A stretch of 64,000 nt of DNA from positions 1 through 64,000 of the forward strand of contig JAIXOR010000009.1 of NCBI GenBank assembly GCA_027486655.1, read 5' to 3'. Below are positions 43,900-53,292 of the stretch, piece after piece. The first letter of the stretch is position 1. Each line of letters starts with the position of its first letter. Below the pieces are notes generated by a model. It saw only the letters and a list, made by a program, of their open reading frames with translations, did not search any database and was not told where the DNA came from. The DNA is from Verrucomicrobiaceae bacterium (lineage in GTDB: Bacteria; Verrucomicrobiota; Verrucomicrobiia; Verrucomicrobiales; Akkermansiaceae). The position numbers were made by a program, and so were the translations under genes.

Positions 43900-44946
43900 A
43901 TGAAAAACCTGATCCCCATCCTCCTGGCCGCCCCGCTCATCGCTTCCGCCCACCCGGAACACGGCACACAGCCCGGCGCGGACATCCAATCCCCCGTCGT
44001 CACCGGCAATGGCGAGTGGACCTACGAAGCGGTGCCCGGATGGGGCAAGCTGCCGGAAGGCAAGGCCCTCGGACCCACCCACGGCAGCGTGCTCGTCGCT
44101 CCGGACAAGAAAGTCTATTTCAGCACGGATTCCGAACTGGCCATCATCGTCTGGGACGAGGCCGGCAACTTCCAGAAATCCATCGCCCCCGATTGCCAGG
44201 GCTTCCACGCCATGGACGTGCGCGAGGAGAATGGCAAAACCGTGCTCTACGGCGCGCAGAACAACGGATACGGAAACGGCGCCCGCAAAAAGGCCGGCAA
44301 ACCGACCACTCCCTTCCGCGTCTGCAAGATCGATACGGATGGCAACCTGCTGCTGGAGATCCCGAACGCCTCCACCGGTGAAGTTCCCGGCGGTTGGAAC
44401 GGCCTCACCGCGGTGACGGTGGCCCCCGATGGCGCGATCTTCGCCGCCATGGGCTACGGCTCCCAGCTCATCCACAAGTTCGACGCCAGCGGCAAGATCC
44501 TCAAAACCTTCGGCGGCAAAGGCAATGGTGACGGCAAGTTCAACACCTGCCACGGCCTCACCATCGACCACCGCTTCGGCGCCCCGCGCCTGCTCGTGGC
44601 CGACCGCGCAAACCGCCGCATCTGCCACCTCGACCTCGAAGGCAACTGGATCGGCGTGCACGCCTCCAACCTCCGCCTGCCCTGCTCGTTCTCATGGCAT
44701 GGCGAGAACCTCGCCGTGGCGGAACTGGAGGCGCGTGTCACCATCCTCGACAAAAACGGCGCGCCCGTCGCCTTCCTCGGCGACAATCCGGATAGAAAAC
44801 AATGGGCCAACTTCGGCATCCCCACCAAGGACCAGCGCCTCGGCATCTTCACCGCACCCCACGGCGTCGGCTTCGCCGCCAATGGCGACCTCTACGTCCA
44901 GGATTGGAACGTGAGCGGCCGCATCACCAAGCTGAGGAAAAAGTGA
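43900..44946 (+). CDS. Exported NHL/6-bladed beta-propeller protein
   Basis: 348 residues. Signal peptide MKNLIPILLAAPLIASA, then repeated blades such as FDASGKILKTFGGKG, NTCHGLTIDHRFGAPRLL and CHLDLEGNWIG, which match NHL-type beta-propellers (cf. peptidylglycine-lyase-like and Vgb families). Binding or lyase function is unknown. The start follows CGAAAGCTC at 43900. Divergent from the phosphatase gene, with 155 bases between. Confidence 0.7.
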   Translation: MKNLIPILLAAPLIASAHPEHGTQPGADIQSPVVTGNGEWTYEAVPGWGKLPEGKALGPTHGSVLVAPDKKVYFSTDSELAIIVWDEAGNFQKSIAPDCQGFHAMDVREENGKTVLYGAQNNGYGNGARKKAGKPTTPFRVCKIDTDGNLLLEIPNASTGEVPGGWNGLTAVTVAPDGAIFAAMGYGSQLIHKFDASGKILKTFGGKGNGDGKFNTCHGLTIDHRFGAPRLLVADRANRRICHLDLEGNWIGVHASNLRLPCSFSWHGENLAVAELEARVTILDKNGAPVAFLGDNPDRKQWANFGIPTKDQRLGIFTAPHGVGFAANGDLYVQDWNVSGRITKLRKK

Positions 44947-44952
44947 GCCCGC

Positions 44953-45735
44953 TCACTTCGCTCCCTCGCCGCCGAGTTTGATATCAAAGGGGTTCTCATC
45001 CGCATCGTTGCTGGCGATGCGGATGGTCGCCTTTCGGGGCCCTTCGCCGAGGGCCTTGAAGGTCACCCTGAAGGTCGTGCTGGCCCCGGGAGCGAGACTG
45101 GCCGCACCAGGCTCGCCCACTTTGAAGTCGCCTTGGTTCGCACCGGTTTTGGTGATCTTCAAGCCGGTGAGCTTCGCAGTGCCGGTGTTCGTGATCGTGA
45201 AGGTCCTGGTGTTCCCCTTCCCGCCGATCTTCGTGGTACCGAAGCCCTTTCTTCCGGAATTGTCGGAAAGATCGCTGCCGACCGGCTGTTGGACACGGAT
45301 TTCCGGGGATTTCGGCGCAGAGCCGATGGTAAATCCGCCAGTCTGCGAGTTGCCGAACAAACCGTCGAGATACACCTCATAGCGGCCGGCCCCCTCCGAA
45401 ATCCAAAGCGTGAGGTATCCATCCGGCTGGCCGGCGATGAAGGGCTTGAGCGTGTATTCATACATGCCGGCGAAGGTGCTGTTATAGGACCAGGTGCCGG
45501 TGTTGTTCACCGTATTGCCACTCACATTGGTCATCTTGAAACTGTTTCCGGGAGCAGCTCCGAACGCTCCAGTCCAGCTTCCGGTCGTCGCAAAAGGAGC
45601 GGCTCCGGTGGCGATGGTGAAGGTCAGCGTCTTCCCCGCAAGCGCCTCCGGAGCAAGGTCGGCTTCCGTGATGGCAGACAAGGGCAGGCTTGTGAAAACG
45701 GCAAATGCCGACAGCAGTGAGGGGGTCTTGAACAT
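44953..45735 (-). CDS. Exported choice-of-anchor D-domain protein
   Basis: 260 residues from ATG at 45735. Signal peptide MFKTPSLLSAFAVFTSLPLSA; Gly/Thr/Asn-rich beta region (NTVNNTGTWSYNSTF, GYLTLWISEG); then an ASPM/SPD-2/hydin-type region starting IRVQQPVGSDLSDNSG and TFTITNTGTAKLTGLKI to the end. This same domain type lies at the C-terminus of the 17-residue-repeat protein at 30.6 kb. Probably a surface or matrix protein; no enzymatic motif. Converges on the propeller gene with 6 bases between the stops. Confidence 0.7.
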   Translation of the reverse strand: MFKTPSLLSAFAVFTSLPLSAITEADLAPEALAGKTLTFTIATGAAPFATTGSWTGAFGAAPGNSFKMTNVSGNTVNNTGTWSYNSTFAGMYEYTLKPFIAGQPDGYLTLWISEGAGRYEVYLDGLFGNSQTGGFTIGSAPKSPEIRVQQPVGSDLSDNSGRKGFGTTKIGGKGNTRTFTITNTGTAKLTGLKITKTGANQGDFKVGEPGAASLAPGASTTFRVTFKALGEGPRKATIRIASNDADENPFDIKLGGEGAK

Positions 45736-45866
45736 GTCGCGGATCTTCCTATGCCATTCCGGCTGCAACGCAATTCGAAAGCCAGCCATGGACCGCACTC
45801 CCCGGCCCCGCCGTCGGCCGGTATTTCCGGTTTGACCTGCCCGATCGAGGCTGCGAGCGTCTCCGC

Positions 45867-45929
45867 GTGAACGGCAATCTCAACGGTGAACTCCTGCGCT
45901 CCCTGCTTCTAGGGTTGGCCACCCGTTGA
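45867..45929 (+). promoter_or_regulatory. Candidate Leu-rich leader peptide upstream of leuA
   Basis: A 20-codon frame starting at a GTG and ending in TGA reads VNGNLNGELLRSLLLGLATR. Seven of 20 codons are leucine, six of them within nine codons, including the rare CTA. It stops 84 bases before leuA. Downstream, GGCCTCGCC and GGCGGCC at about 45960-45982 can pair as a bulged hairpin followed by CCTTGTTTG, a weak terminator-like tail. This resembles leucine attenuation leaders in design. No Shine-Dalgarno; the evidence is positional only. Confidence 0.35.
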
Positions 45930-46013
45930 CCTATTTCTTTGCTTCACTTCCGTTCCCCGGCCTCGCCATCTTTTCGGCGGCCCCTTGTTTGATTCACGAA
46001 CCCACTCATTTTC

Positions 46014-47699
46014 ATGCATCCCTCGTCTCTCTCCAAATACCGGCCCTTTCCACCCGTCCATCTCCCCGACCGCACCTGGCCGGACCAGGTGCTCGATCAC
46101 GCGCCCGAGTGGTGCTCGGTGGACCTCCGCGATGGCAATCAGGCCCTGCCCCAGCCGATGTCCGTAGAGGAGAAACTCGAATTCTTCGACCTGCTCGTGC
46201 GCGTCGGATTCAAGCAGATCGAAGTCGGCTTCCCCTCCGCCGCGGACACCGAGTTCAACTTCCTGCGCCGCCTCATCGATGAGAACCGCATTCCCGATGA
46301 CGTGACCATCCAGGTGCTCGTGCAGACTCGCGAGCACCTCATCCGCCGCACCTTCGAGGCCATCGATGGGGCACGGCGCGCCATCGTCCACATCTACAAC
46401 TCGACCTCGCCGCTGCAACGCCGCGTCACCTTCAGCGACGCCTCGCGCGAATCCATCCGGGACATCGCCATCGAGGGCGCAAAGCTGGTCAAACAACTCG
46501 TGCCCACCCTGCCCCGCACCGAGGTCGTCCTGCAATACTCGCCGGAGTCCTTCTCAGACACCGAGCTCGATTTCGCCCTCGAGTGCTGCAATGGCGTGAT
46601 CGGCGTCTGGGAACCCACGCCCGAGCGCAAAATGATCATCAACCTGCCGGATACCGTCCAGTGGACCACCCCGAACGTCCATGCGGACATGATCGAGTGG
46701 ATGTGCCGTCACCTCGACCGCCGGGACTCCGTCATCGTCTCGCTCCACACCCACAACGACCGCGGCACCGGCGTGGCCGCCACCGAGCTCGGGCTCATGG
46801 CCGGAGCCGACCGCGTCGAAGGCACGCTCTTCGGCAATGGCGAGCGCACCGGCAACCTGGACATCGTCACCGTGGCCCTCAACATGAACAGCCACGGCGT
46901 GGCTACCGGCCTGGATTTCTCCGACCTGCCCGCCATCCGCGCGGTCTATGAACGCGTCACCCGGCTCACCGTCCCCGAGCGGCAGGCCTATGCTGGCGAG
47001 CTCGTCTTCACCGCGTTTTCCGGATCCCATCAGGATGCGATCAAGAAAGGCCTCGACCGCCGCGAAAAGGAGCTCAAGGAACAAACCGACCTCCCCTGGG
47101 GCGTGCCCTATCTGACCATCGATCCCCAGGACATCGGCCGGTCCTACGAAGCAATCATCCGCATCAACTCGCAGTCCGGCAAAGGCGGCGTCGCCTACAT
47201 CCTCGATCGCGAGCACGGCTTCGACCTGCCGAAGACCATGCACCCGCAGGTCGGCAAGCGCATCTATGACCTCGCCGATGAACTCGGCCGCGAGCTTACC
47301 ACCGACGAGATCCGCGACGCGTTCTTCCGCGAGTTTGTGAACCTGGCCAGCCCGCTCGATGTCGTGGACTACGAGCTCATCCACCAGGTCGGCGACCGCG
47401 GCCAGGTGAAGTGCGAGGCCAGCGTGCTCCACCATGGGGAGATGAAACGCATCGAAGGTCTCGGCAACGGGCCCATCAATGCCTTCGTGCAGGCCCTGCC
47501 GGGCATCGGCCTCAAGGACTTCAAGGTGACCGACTACCGCTCCCACGCCGTGCGCGGTGGATCGGATGCCAGCGCAGCAGCCTACGTGCAGATCCAGCAC
47601 GACGACGGCCGCATCCTCTGGGGCGCGGGTGTGGATCCATCGATCGAGATGGCCGGCCTCAAGGCACTCGTCACTGCGTGGAACCTGCTGCGGCCCTGA
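46014..47699 (+). CDS. leuA: 2-isopropylmalate synthase (LeuA type 2)
   Basis: 561 residues. SVDLRDGNQALPQPM at the N-terminus and SLHTHNDRGTGVAATE hold the divalent-metal-binding residues; the NSQSGKGGVAYILDREHG and C-terminal regulatory domain (VTDYRSHAVRGGSDASAA) match LeuA type 2 (about 560 residues). First committed step of leucine synthesis, cytoplasmic; feedback-inhibited by leucine through the C-terminal domain in the family. Starts ATGCATCC after CATTTTC, no Shine-Dalgarno. No other leu genes in view. Confidence 0.93.
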   Translation: MHPSSLSKYRPFPPVHLPDRTWPDQVLDHAPEWCSVDLRDGNQALPQPMSVEEKLEFFDLLVRVGFKQIEVGFPSAADTEFNFLRRLIDENRIPDDVTIQVLVQTREHLIRRTFEAIDGARRAIVHIYNSTSPLQRRVTFSDASRESIRDIAIEGAKLVKQLVPTLPRTEVVLQYSPESFSDTELDFALECCNGVIGVWEPTPERKMIINLPDTVQWTTPNVHADMIEWMCRHLDRRDSVIVSLHTHNDRGTGVAATELGLMAGADRVEGTLFGNGERTGNLDIVTVALNMNSHGVATGLDFSDLPAIRAVYERVTRLTVPERQAYAGELVFTAFSGSHQDAIKKGLDRREKELKEQTDLPWGVPYLTIDPQDIGRSYEAIIRINSQSGKGGVAYILDREHGFDLPKTMHPQVGKRIYDLADELGRELTTDEIRDAFFREFVNLASPLDVVDYELIHQVGDRGQVKCEASVLHHGEMKRIEGLGNGPINAFVQALPGIGLKDFKVTDYRSHAVRGGSDASAAAYVQIQHDDGRILWGAGVDPSIEMAGLKALVTAWNLLRP

Positions 47700-47715
47700 C
47701 GCCGCCAAGGATCGA

Positions 47716-48141
47716 TCAAGACGCCATCTGCCTCAGCCCTTCGCCGAGCTGTGTGCGGATGGCGTCTATCAGTTTCTCCCGGTCCAGCGGGTCCCTGAGC
47801 AGCGCCGAGGCACCAAGTGATTTGGCCAGCGGCAGGAAATGATCCGCCCCGTCGCCATTTCCGGAAGACATCGCGATGATCCGCAGATCCGGCCTTACCG
47901 AGCGCACGGCGATGATCGTGCCGATCCCCTCGGCATGCGGCATGAGCATGTTCATGAGCACGAGGTCGATCGCATGTTCCCTCACCAACTCGGCGGCCCG
48001 GTGGCGGTCGCCGGCCACGTGCACCCGGAAACCCTCCTCGCCAAGCATGCGTTCAAGAGTCTCACGCAACGGGGAAGCCTCATCCACGATGAGCACAAGC
48101 GTCGCTGAGTCAGCCGGGGGGAATGACTTCATAGACAGCAT
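47716..48141 (-). CDS. Degenerate stand-alone receiver-domain protein
   Basis: 141 residues from ATG at 48141 (an ATG at 48132 is possible). CheY-like fold: LVLIVDEASPLRETL, DLVLMNMLMPHAEGIG, RIIAMSSGNG, ALLRDPLDREKL. The phospho-acceptor Asp is replaced by Asn64 and the conserved Lys before Pro by Asp117; the first acidic pair reads Asp-Glu. The protein is therefore unlikely to be phosphorylated in the usual way and may be a constitutive or binding-only receiver. No output domain and no kinase nearby. Converges on leuA with 16 bases between. Confidence 0.75.
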   Translation of the reverse strand: MLSMKSFPPADSATLVLIVDEASPLRETLERMLGEEGFRVHVAGDRHRAAELVREHAIDLVLMNMLMPHAEGIGTIIAVRSVRPDLRIIAMSSGNGDGADHFLPLAKSLGASALLRDPLDREKLIDAIRTQLGEGLRQMAS

Positions 48142-48268
48142 GGGATATCCAAAGCCGGCACACCGCGCAAGCCCTGTGCCACACGCGATCACGTGGGACG
48201 GATGCCGAAACGCCCGCACGGACCGGACTCCATGCGGGCGCTTGGTTGGGATGGCGAATCGCCAGATC

Positions 48269-50107
48269 TCAAGACAGGCGGGCGGCGAGCAGCTCGCGCT
48301 GGAAGATGAGTTCCTTGGGCATGTGGTCGTAGAGATCGATGAAGAACTCGCCCTGGCTCACCAGCTCCGCCTTCCACTCGGTGCGGTTGAAGGCCATCAC
48401 CTTGTCGAAGGCATCCTTGGTGAATGCCTCAAGCCCATCGATGTTGAAATCCTCAAGAGCCGGGGTCCACCCGATCTGGGTCTCATGGCCGGCGGCGGCT
48501 CCATGGCAACGTTTCACGATCCACTCGATGACACGCATGTTCTCGCCGAATCCGGGCCAGAGGAACTTGCCTTCCTCGGACTTGCGGAACCAGTTCACAT
48601 GGAAGAAACGCGGCAGATGGGTGAGGTAGCGGCGCATCTCCAGCCAGTGGCTGAAATACGCGCCCATGTTGTAACCCGCGAAGGGCAGCATCGCCATCGG
48701 ATCGCGGCGCACCTTGCCGATCTGCCCGAAGGCCGCAGCCGTCATTTCGGAGCCCATCGTCGCGCCGAGATAGACACCGTGACTCCAGTTGAAGGCCTGG
48801 AACACCAGCGGCATGGTGGTCGCGCGGCGGCCGCCGAAGACAATGCCGTCGATGGGCACGCCATCGGGATTCTGCCACTCGGGATCGATCGACGGACACT
48901 GCACGGCCGGCGCGGTGAAGCGGGCGTTCGCATGGGCGCAGACGCGGCCGCAATCCGGCGTCCAGTCCTGGCCGGTCCAGTCGATCGCATGGGCCGGCGG
49001 AGCTCCATCCATGCCTTCCCACCACACGTCGCCATCGTCGGTGAGACCCACGTTGGTGAAGATGCAGTTCTCCTTGATCGATTCCATCGCACGCGGGTTG
49101 GTGCTGTAGGCGGTGCCCGGAGCCACACCGAAGTATCCGGTCTCCGGGTTGATCGCGTGCAGCTTGCCATCCTCGTGCGGCCAGAGCCAGGCGATGTCAT
49201 CGCCGATGATGGTCGTTTTCCAACCCGCCTCCTGATAGGATTGCGGCGGGATGAGCATGGCGAGATTGGTCTTTCCGCAGGCGGACGGGAAGGCCACGGA
49301 GAGATAGGTTTTCTCGCCCTGCGGATTTTCCACGCCGACGATGAGCATGTGCTCCGCCATCCACTTGTGTTCGCGGGCGATGTTGGACGCGATGCGCAGC
49401 GCAAGGCACTTCTTGCCTAACAGAGCGTTGCCGCCGTATCCGGAGCCATAAGACATGATCTCGCGGGTCTCCGGGAAGTGGACGATGTACTTGTCCTCAT
49501 TGCAGGGCCACGAAACATCCGCCTGCCCGGCTTCGAGCGGGGCACCCACCGAGTGGAGGCAGGGAATGAAGTTTCCGTATCCGTCGCGCTTCTTGGCGAT
49601 CGTGCCGGCGGCTTCGTCCTCCAGGCGCTTGAGGACATGGGCACCCATGTGGGCCATGATGCGCATGTTGACCACGACGTAGGCGCTGTCCGTGATCTCG
49701 ATGCCGATCTTGGCGAGCGGCGAATCGAGCGGACCCATGCAGAACGGGATGACATACATCGTGCGGCCCTTCATGCAGCCTTTGAATTTCTCCATCAGCT
49801 TGACCCTCATCTCCGCGGGGTCCGCCCAGTGGTTGGTGGGACCCGCCTGGTCCGGGCGCTTGGAACAGATGAAGGTGCGGTCCTCGACGCGCGCGACATC
49901 GGATGGAGTGGAACGTGCGAGGAAGGAATTCGGGCGCTTTTCGGGATTGAGCCGGGTGAAGGTGCCCTTCTCGACCATCATCGAAGTGAGTCGGTCCCAT
50001 TCGGCCTGGGAGCCATCGCACCACTCGACGGAGTCGGGTGCGCAAAGGGCGGTCATTTCATCCACCCACTTCTGCAGGGCGGCGTGGGATGTGTTTGGAT
50101 TGCTCAT
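48269..50107 (-). CDS. pckG: Phosphoenolpyruvate carboxykinase (GTP)
   Basis: 612 residues. GTP-type [19 protein letters not shown] with the conserved glycine region, [11 protein letters not shown] (274-284) forming the P-loop with the reactive Cys277, and the [16 protein letters not shown] guanine region further on. Converts oxaloacetate to phosphoenolpyruvate for gluconeogenesis. A YCTAACAR word (49416) encodes Leu-Leu-Gly at codons 229-231. The sequence before ATG (ATGGTCACGCT) has no Shine-Dalgarno. Confidence 0.95.
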   Translation of the reverse strand: MSNPNTSHAALQKWVDEMTALCAPDSVEWCDGSQAEWDRLTSMMVEKGTFTRLNPEKRPNSFLARSTPSDVARVEDRTFICSKRPDQAGPTNHWADPAEMRVKLMEKFKGCMKGRTMYVIPFCMGPLDSPLAKIGIEITDSAYVVVNMRIMAHMGAHVLKRLEDEAAGTIAKKRDGYGNFIPCLHSVGAPLEAGQADVSWPCNEDKYIVHFPETREIMSYGSGYGGNALLGKKCLALRIASNIAREHKWMAEHMLIVGVENPQGEKTYLSVAFPSACGKTNLAMLIPPQSYQEAGWKTTIIGDDIAWLWPHEDGKLHAINPETGYFGVAPGTAYSTNPRAMESIKENCIFTNVGLTDDGDVWWEGMDGAPPAHAIDWTGQDWTPDCGRVCAHANARFTAPAVQCPSIDPEWQNPDGVPIDGIVFGGRRATTMPLVFQAFNWSHGVYLGATMGSEMTAAAFGQIGKVRRDPMAMLPFAGYNMGAYFSHWLEMRRYLTHLPRFFHVNWFRKSEEGKFLWPGFGENMRVIEWIVKRCHGAAAGHETQIGWTPALEDFNIDGLEAFTKDAFDKVMAFNRTEWKAELVSQGEFFIDLYDHMPKELIFQRELLAARLS

Positions 50108-50194
50108 AGCGTGACCATATCAAGGCCCGCCCGGCAACTTGGCAATGCGATGCGGAAAAGCGCCCGAAGTTTCCCAGAAAATGCGCAGCCCCCC

Positions 50195-51031
50195 TCAGAG
50201 ACGCGTCTTGCGGCGCATGACGGACTTTTCAAAGGCCGCAATCATCCAGCGCTCTCCTTTTCCATCCGTGAGCAGGCGGACGTAGTTGGCACGCCGGTCG
50301 GTCGGATTGGCGAGCAACACCGGATCCTTGCCGCGCTCCAGAATCTGAAGACCGAGAGCCGTGGCCACCAGCAGCCTGCCGTCCTTGAGCGGCGTCATGC
50401 CATCGAGCAGCCCCTTCCCGTCGGCAGGGGTCTTCGCCTTGAAAGCGGCCACGCCCCGTCCCAAACGGCCGTCGCCCAGGATCGGAAAGGCACGCACGGT
50501 GTCGCCATGGAACTCACCCACCCACAGTTCGCGGCCGTCGTGGCTCAGCGTGATGCCGTTCGGCTGGGGAAGGTCCGCCACTTTCTCCGCACCCGGAGCG
50601 GAAGGGATCACCCGGTGAACCGCGTTGGACGCTCCCCACGTGTAATAGAGGGTGCCCTCCGTCGTGATCGCCAGATCATTGGCCGGACTGGGCAGGGCGA
50701 TCCGGGAGCGCGCTCCGGTTTGAAGATCCCACACCAGAATGGCGGGAGCATGCATGCAGGCACCATGCAACTTGCCACCGGGGCCGATCGCCAACCCGTT
50801 CGCAGCATCGGTCGCTCCATCCATCAACTCGGTTTTCCCGTCCGCCGTAATCCGGAACAACTCGCGCTCGGGCACATCAGTTAGATAAAGGACACCTCCC
50901 GCGGAGGCGATTCCCTCGACAATGCGATGGCCCTCGCTGACGGTTTCCCAGCGGGAGCCCGGCTCGAAAACGGCGGACTCATCGGCCAGGGCGGACGAGC
51001 CGGCAAGGATGAGGCACAGAAGGCGGCGCAT
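50195..51031 (-). CDS. SMP-30/gluconolactonase-like exported protein
   Basis: 278 residues. Signal peptide (MRRLLCLILAGSSALA) followed by beta-propeller blades with VEGIASAGGVLYLTDVPE, ANGLAIGPGGKLHGACMH, PNGITLSHDGRELWVGE and DGMTPLKDGRLLVATALG, the pattern of the SMP-30/gluconolactonase/LRE family (calcium-dependent lactonases). Probably periplasmic, acting on sugar lactones; substrate unknown. Starts 1 base from the stop of the aldo/keto reductase, so the two are co-transcribed and may act on related oxidised sugars. Confidence 0.8.
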   Translation of the reverse strand: MRRLLCLILAGSSALADESAVFEPGSRWETVSEGHRIVEGIASAGGVLYLTDVPERELFRITADGKTELMDGATDAANGLAIGPGGKLHGACMHAPAILVWDLQTGARSRIALPSPANDLAITTEGTLYYTWGASNAVHRVIPSAPGAEKVADLPQPNGITLSHDGRELWVGEFHGDTVRAFPILGDGRLGRGVAAFKAKTPADGKGLLDGMTPLKDGRLLVATALGLQILERGKDPVLLANPTDRRANYVRLLTDGKGERWMIAAFEKSVMRRKTRL

Positions 51032-51032
51032 C

Positions 51033-51998
51033 TCAAATACGGCGTTTGTAGTACTCCAGATCCGGACCCGAGATCGGCTTTACAGCGGCGATGAGCTCGT
51101 TGCGGCGTTTCTCCTCCATCGGACGGAAGTTTTCGAGAATCGCCGTGTTCTGATCGACCTGCTCGACCGTCTCACAGCCGCTGAGCATGCAGGAAACCGG
51201 CAGCGAATAGACGAATTCATGAAGATTCTTCGGCGTGACGATGGAAGGATCCAGAGCCTTCGCCGGTCCGAAGACCCTGCCGAAGACCATGGTTTTCATG
51301 GCCAGCAGGCCGATGCGGTTCTCGCGCAGCTTCGGCTCGACGTGGGTGAGGAAGGAATCGTAATGGGTGTCGAAGAGGTTCACCGGCATGAGGCAGGTAT
51401 CCATGTGGATGCCCTTCTCCCGGCACCAGTCGATGAAGTAACAATGAGCCTCCTGGCTGGTGTGGCCGGTGAAGCCGATGTAGCGGGCGCGTTTCTTCTC
51501 ACGCATTTCAAGAAACACCTCCACCACACCGTTTTGGATGCGTTCCTTGACGTCCTCCACGCTCTGCAGCGAATGGATCTGCCACAGGTCGATGCGGTCG
51601 GTGGCCAGGCGGCGCAGCGAGTCCTCGAAGTCCTTGCGCACTCCCTCAGCGGTATTGCGGCTGGATTTGGTGGTGATGAAGACGTGGTCGCGGTATTTCG
51701 GGGTGAGGAACTTCCCGTAAAACGTCTCGGAAAGACCGTTCTGATAGTTCACCGCGTTGTCGAAAAACCGGACGCCGCGTTCGATGGCGCGCTCGATGAG
51801 GGCCTGGGCGGTCTTTTCATCCTTGGCAACGCCCACGTGGTGGCCGCCGAGGCCGAAGGCGGTGACCTTCTCACCGGTGACACCGAGTTCGCGCTGGGGA
51901 AGGATGCGCCCGAGCTTGTCGGTGGCCCCGCGCAGCAAGGCGGGGCTCAGGACGGCGGCGGCGCTGGCGGCACGGAGGAAATCGCGGCGTGTGCTCAT
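51033..51998 (-). CDS. Tat-exported aldo/keto reductase
   Basis: 321 residues from ATG at 51998. MSTRRDFLRAA followed by a hydrophobic stretch is a twin-arginine signal. Aldo/keto reductase tetrad: Asp80 (FFDNAVNY), Tyr85, Lys111 (FITTKSS) and His142 (LWQIHSLQ). Such enzymes reduce carbonyls with NAD(P)H; a periplasmic location is unusual because NADPH is cytoplasmic, so a bound cofactor or a reversed role is plausible. Same operon as the SMP-30-like gene, divergent from the Ate1-like gene (112 bases). Confidence 0.8.
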   Translation of the reverse strand: MSTRRDFLRAASAAAVLSPALLRGATDKLGRILPQRELGVTGEKVTAFGLGGHHVGVAKDEKTAQALIERAIERGVRFFDNAVNYQNGLSETFYGKFLTPKYRDHVFITTKSSRNTAEGVRKDFEDSLRRLATDRIDLWQIHSLQSVEDVKERIQNGVVEVFLEMREKKRARYIGFTGHTSQEAHCYFIDWCREKGIHMDTCLMPVNLFDTHYDSFLTHVEPKLRENRIGLLAMKTMVFGRVFGPAKALDPSIVTPKNLHEFVYSLPVSCMLSGCETVEQVDQNTAILENFRPMEEKRRNELIAAVKPISGPDLEYYKRRI

Positions 51999-52110
51999 GG
52001 AGGTGCGGGTGTGGGCCGCATTTCTGAGTTTGCGGCCCTCGCAGAGTCGCCCAGCCATACGCCTGCGTCAAGCCGCCGCCCCGCTCCACCGTGATCGCGG
52101 GCGGCAATGA

Positions 52111-52836
52111 TTGCTTGGCTTGCCGGCTCGGCATGCTATCCCGGAGCCCGCCTTGCAGGAAGCTCCCTTCATCCATGAGTGCGCCCGGCTCGATCTCGCA
52201 CCGCCCGGGCTGATGGACCGGCTTTGGGCGGAGGGCTGGAGGCATTTTGGCGCGGATTTCTTCCGCTACAGCCAGATGACCGACGAAAACGGGAAACTCC
52301 TCACCATCCAGCCGCTGAGAATGCGGATCTGCGGGTTCCGGCCTAACAAGCACCAGAGGCGCGTCGTCACGCGCAACCGGGATGCGACCATCCACGTGGT
52401 CCCGGCACGGGTGGATGCCGTGCGCGAGGAGCTCTTCCTCAAACACCGGTCCCGTTTCACATCCAACATTCCGGAGATGCTGCGCCAGTTCATGTCCTCG
52501 CCCGAGCCGGACCGGATGCCCTGCGAGTGCGTAAGCGTCGAGGTGACCATCGGTGAACGGCTCGTCGCAGTGAGCTATCTGGACGTGGGGGAAGATGCGG
52601 TATCCAGCGTTTACGCCATGTTTGATCCGGACGAATCGCGCCGCGGGCTGGGCACTCTCACCCTGGTCGAGGAAATCCGGTGGGCGGCGGCCAACGGGAA
52701 GACCTGGCTTTATCCCGGCTATGCCACCGGGCAACCAAGCGTCTACGACTACAAGAAATCGTTCAGACCCCTCGAATACTACGACTGGCGAGGCAACTGG
52801 TTGCCGCTGGATCGCGAAACGAAAACCGAACCCTGA
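52111..52836 (+). CDS. Ate1/Bpt-like aminoacyl-tRNA-protein transferase
   Basis: 241 residues from a TTG; the start is uncertain and TTG at 52153 is an alternative. FFRYSQ, RPNKHQRRVVTRN, SVYAMFDPDESRRGLGTLTL, LYPGYATG and YDYKKSFRPLEYYDW match the GNAT-like C-terminal half of arginyl/leucyl-tRNA-protein transferases (Ate1, bacterial Bpt), which label proteins with N-degron residues. The N-terminal Cys-rich part (the CxxC region of the family) is missing: MTDENGKLLTIQPL replaces it. Substrate and amino acid added are unknown. It is divergent from the aldo/keto reductase. Confidence 0.75.
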   Translation: MLGLPARHAIPEPALQEAPFIHECARLDLAPPGLMDRLWAEGWRHFGADFFRYSQMTDENGKLLTIQPLRMRICGFRPNKHQRRVVTRNRDATIHVVPARVDAVREELFLKHRSRFTSNIPEMLRQFMSSPEPDRMPCECVSVEVTIGERLVAVSYLDVGEDAVSSVYAMFDPDESRRGLGTLTLVEEIRWAAANGKTWLYPGYATGQPSVYDYKKSFRPLEYYDWRGNWLPLDRETKTEP

Positions 52837-52878
52837 ACATGCGATGTCAGCGGGGAAATCCGCGGACCTCCTCGCCGA

Positions 52879-53292
52879 TCAACCCCGGTGCTTGCGCTTG
52901 AAGTGGATGGCGGCGGCGGAACGCGAGATGATGCCTTGGAGGTAGGCGACTTCCTCGGCATCCATGCTGTGATCGACATTCGCCAGCTTTTCCTCGGCGC
53001 GCTTGATGGCGGCCTCCGCGGTCTGTTCGTCAATCTCGGCCTCGCCCAGCGCCATGTCGGTGAGAACCACCACTTTGGTCTGGGTGACTTCCGCGAATCC
53101 GGAACCGACGGCAAGTGTGACCACCTGGCCGTTGTGGAGGTAGCGCAGCTCACCGGGTTTCAGCGCGGTGACCAGACCGGCGTGCGCGGGCAGCACGCCG
53201 ATTTCTCCATCGGCTCCCGGGAGGTAGACGTTGTCGACGGGAGCCGAGAAGACCTTCTTCTCGGGAGTGACGATATCAAGATGGAGAGCCAT
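52879..53292 (-). CDS. atpC: ATP synthase F1 epsilon subunit
   Basis: 137 residues. MALHLDIVTPEKKVFSAPV starts the beta-sandwich typical of epsilon; DGEIGVLPAHAGLVT follows, and the C-terminal helical hairpin (EEKLANVDHSMDAEEVAYL) matches. Last gene of the atp operon (52.9-59.8 kb, read leftward), after a 91-base AT-rich gap from atpD. Length is family-typical. It ends 42 bases from the convergent Ate1-like gene. Confidence 0.9.
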   Translation of the reverse strand: MALHLDIVTPEKKVFSAPVDNVYLPGADGEIGVLPAHAGLVTALKPGELRYLHNGQVVTLAVGSGFAEVTQTKVVVLTDMALGEAEIDEQTAEAAIKRAEEKLANVDHSMDAEEVAYLQGIISRSAAAIHFKRKHRG

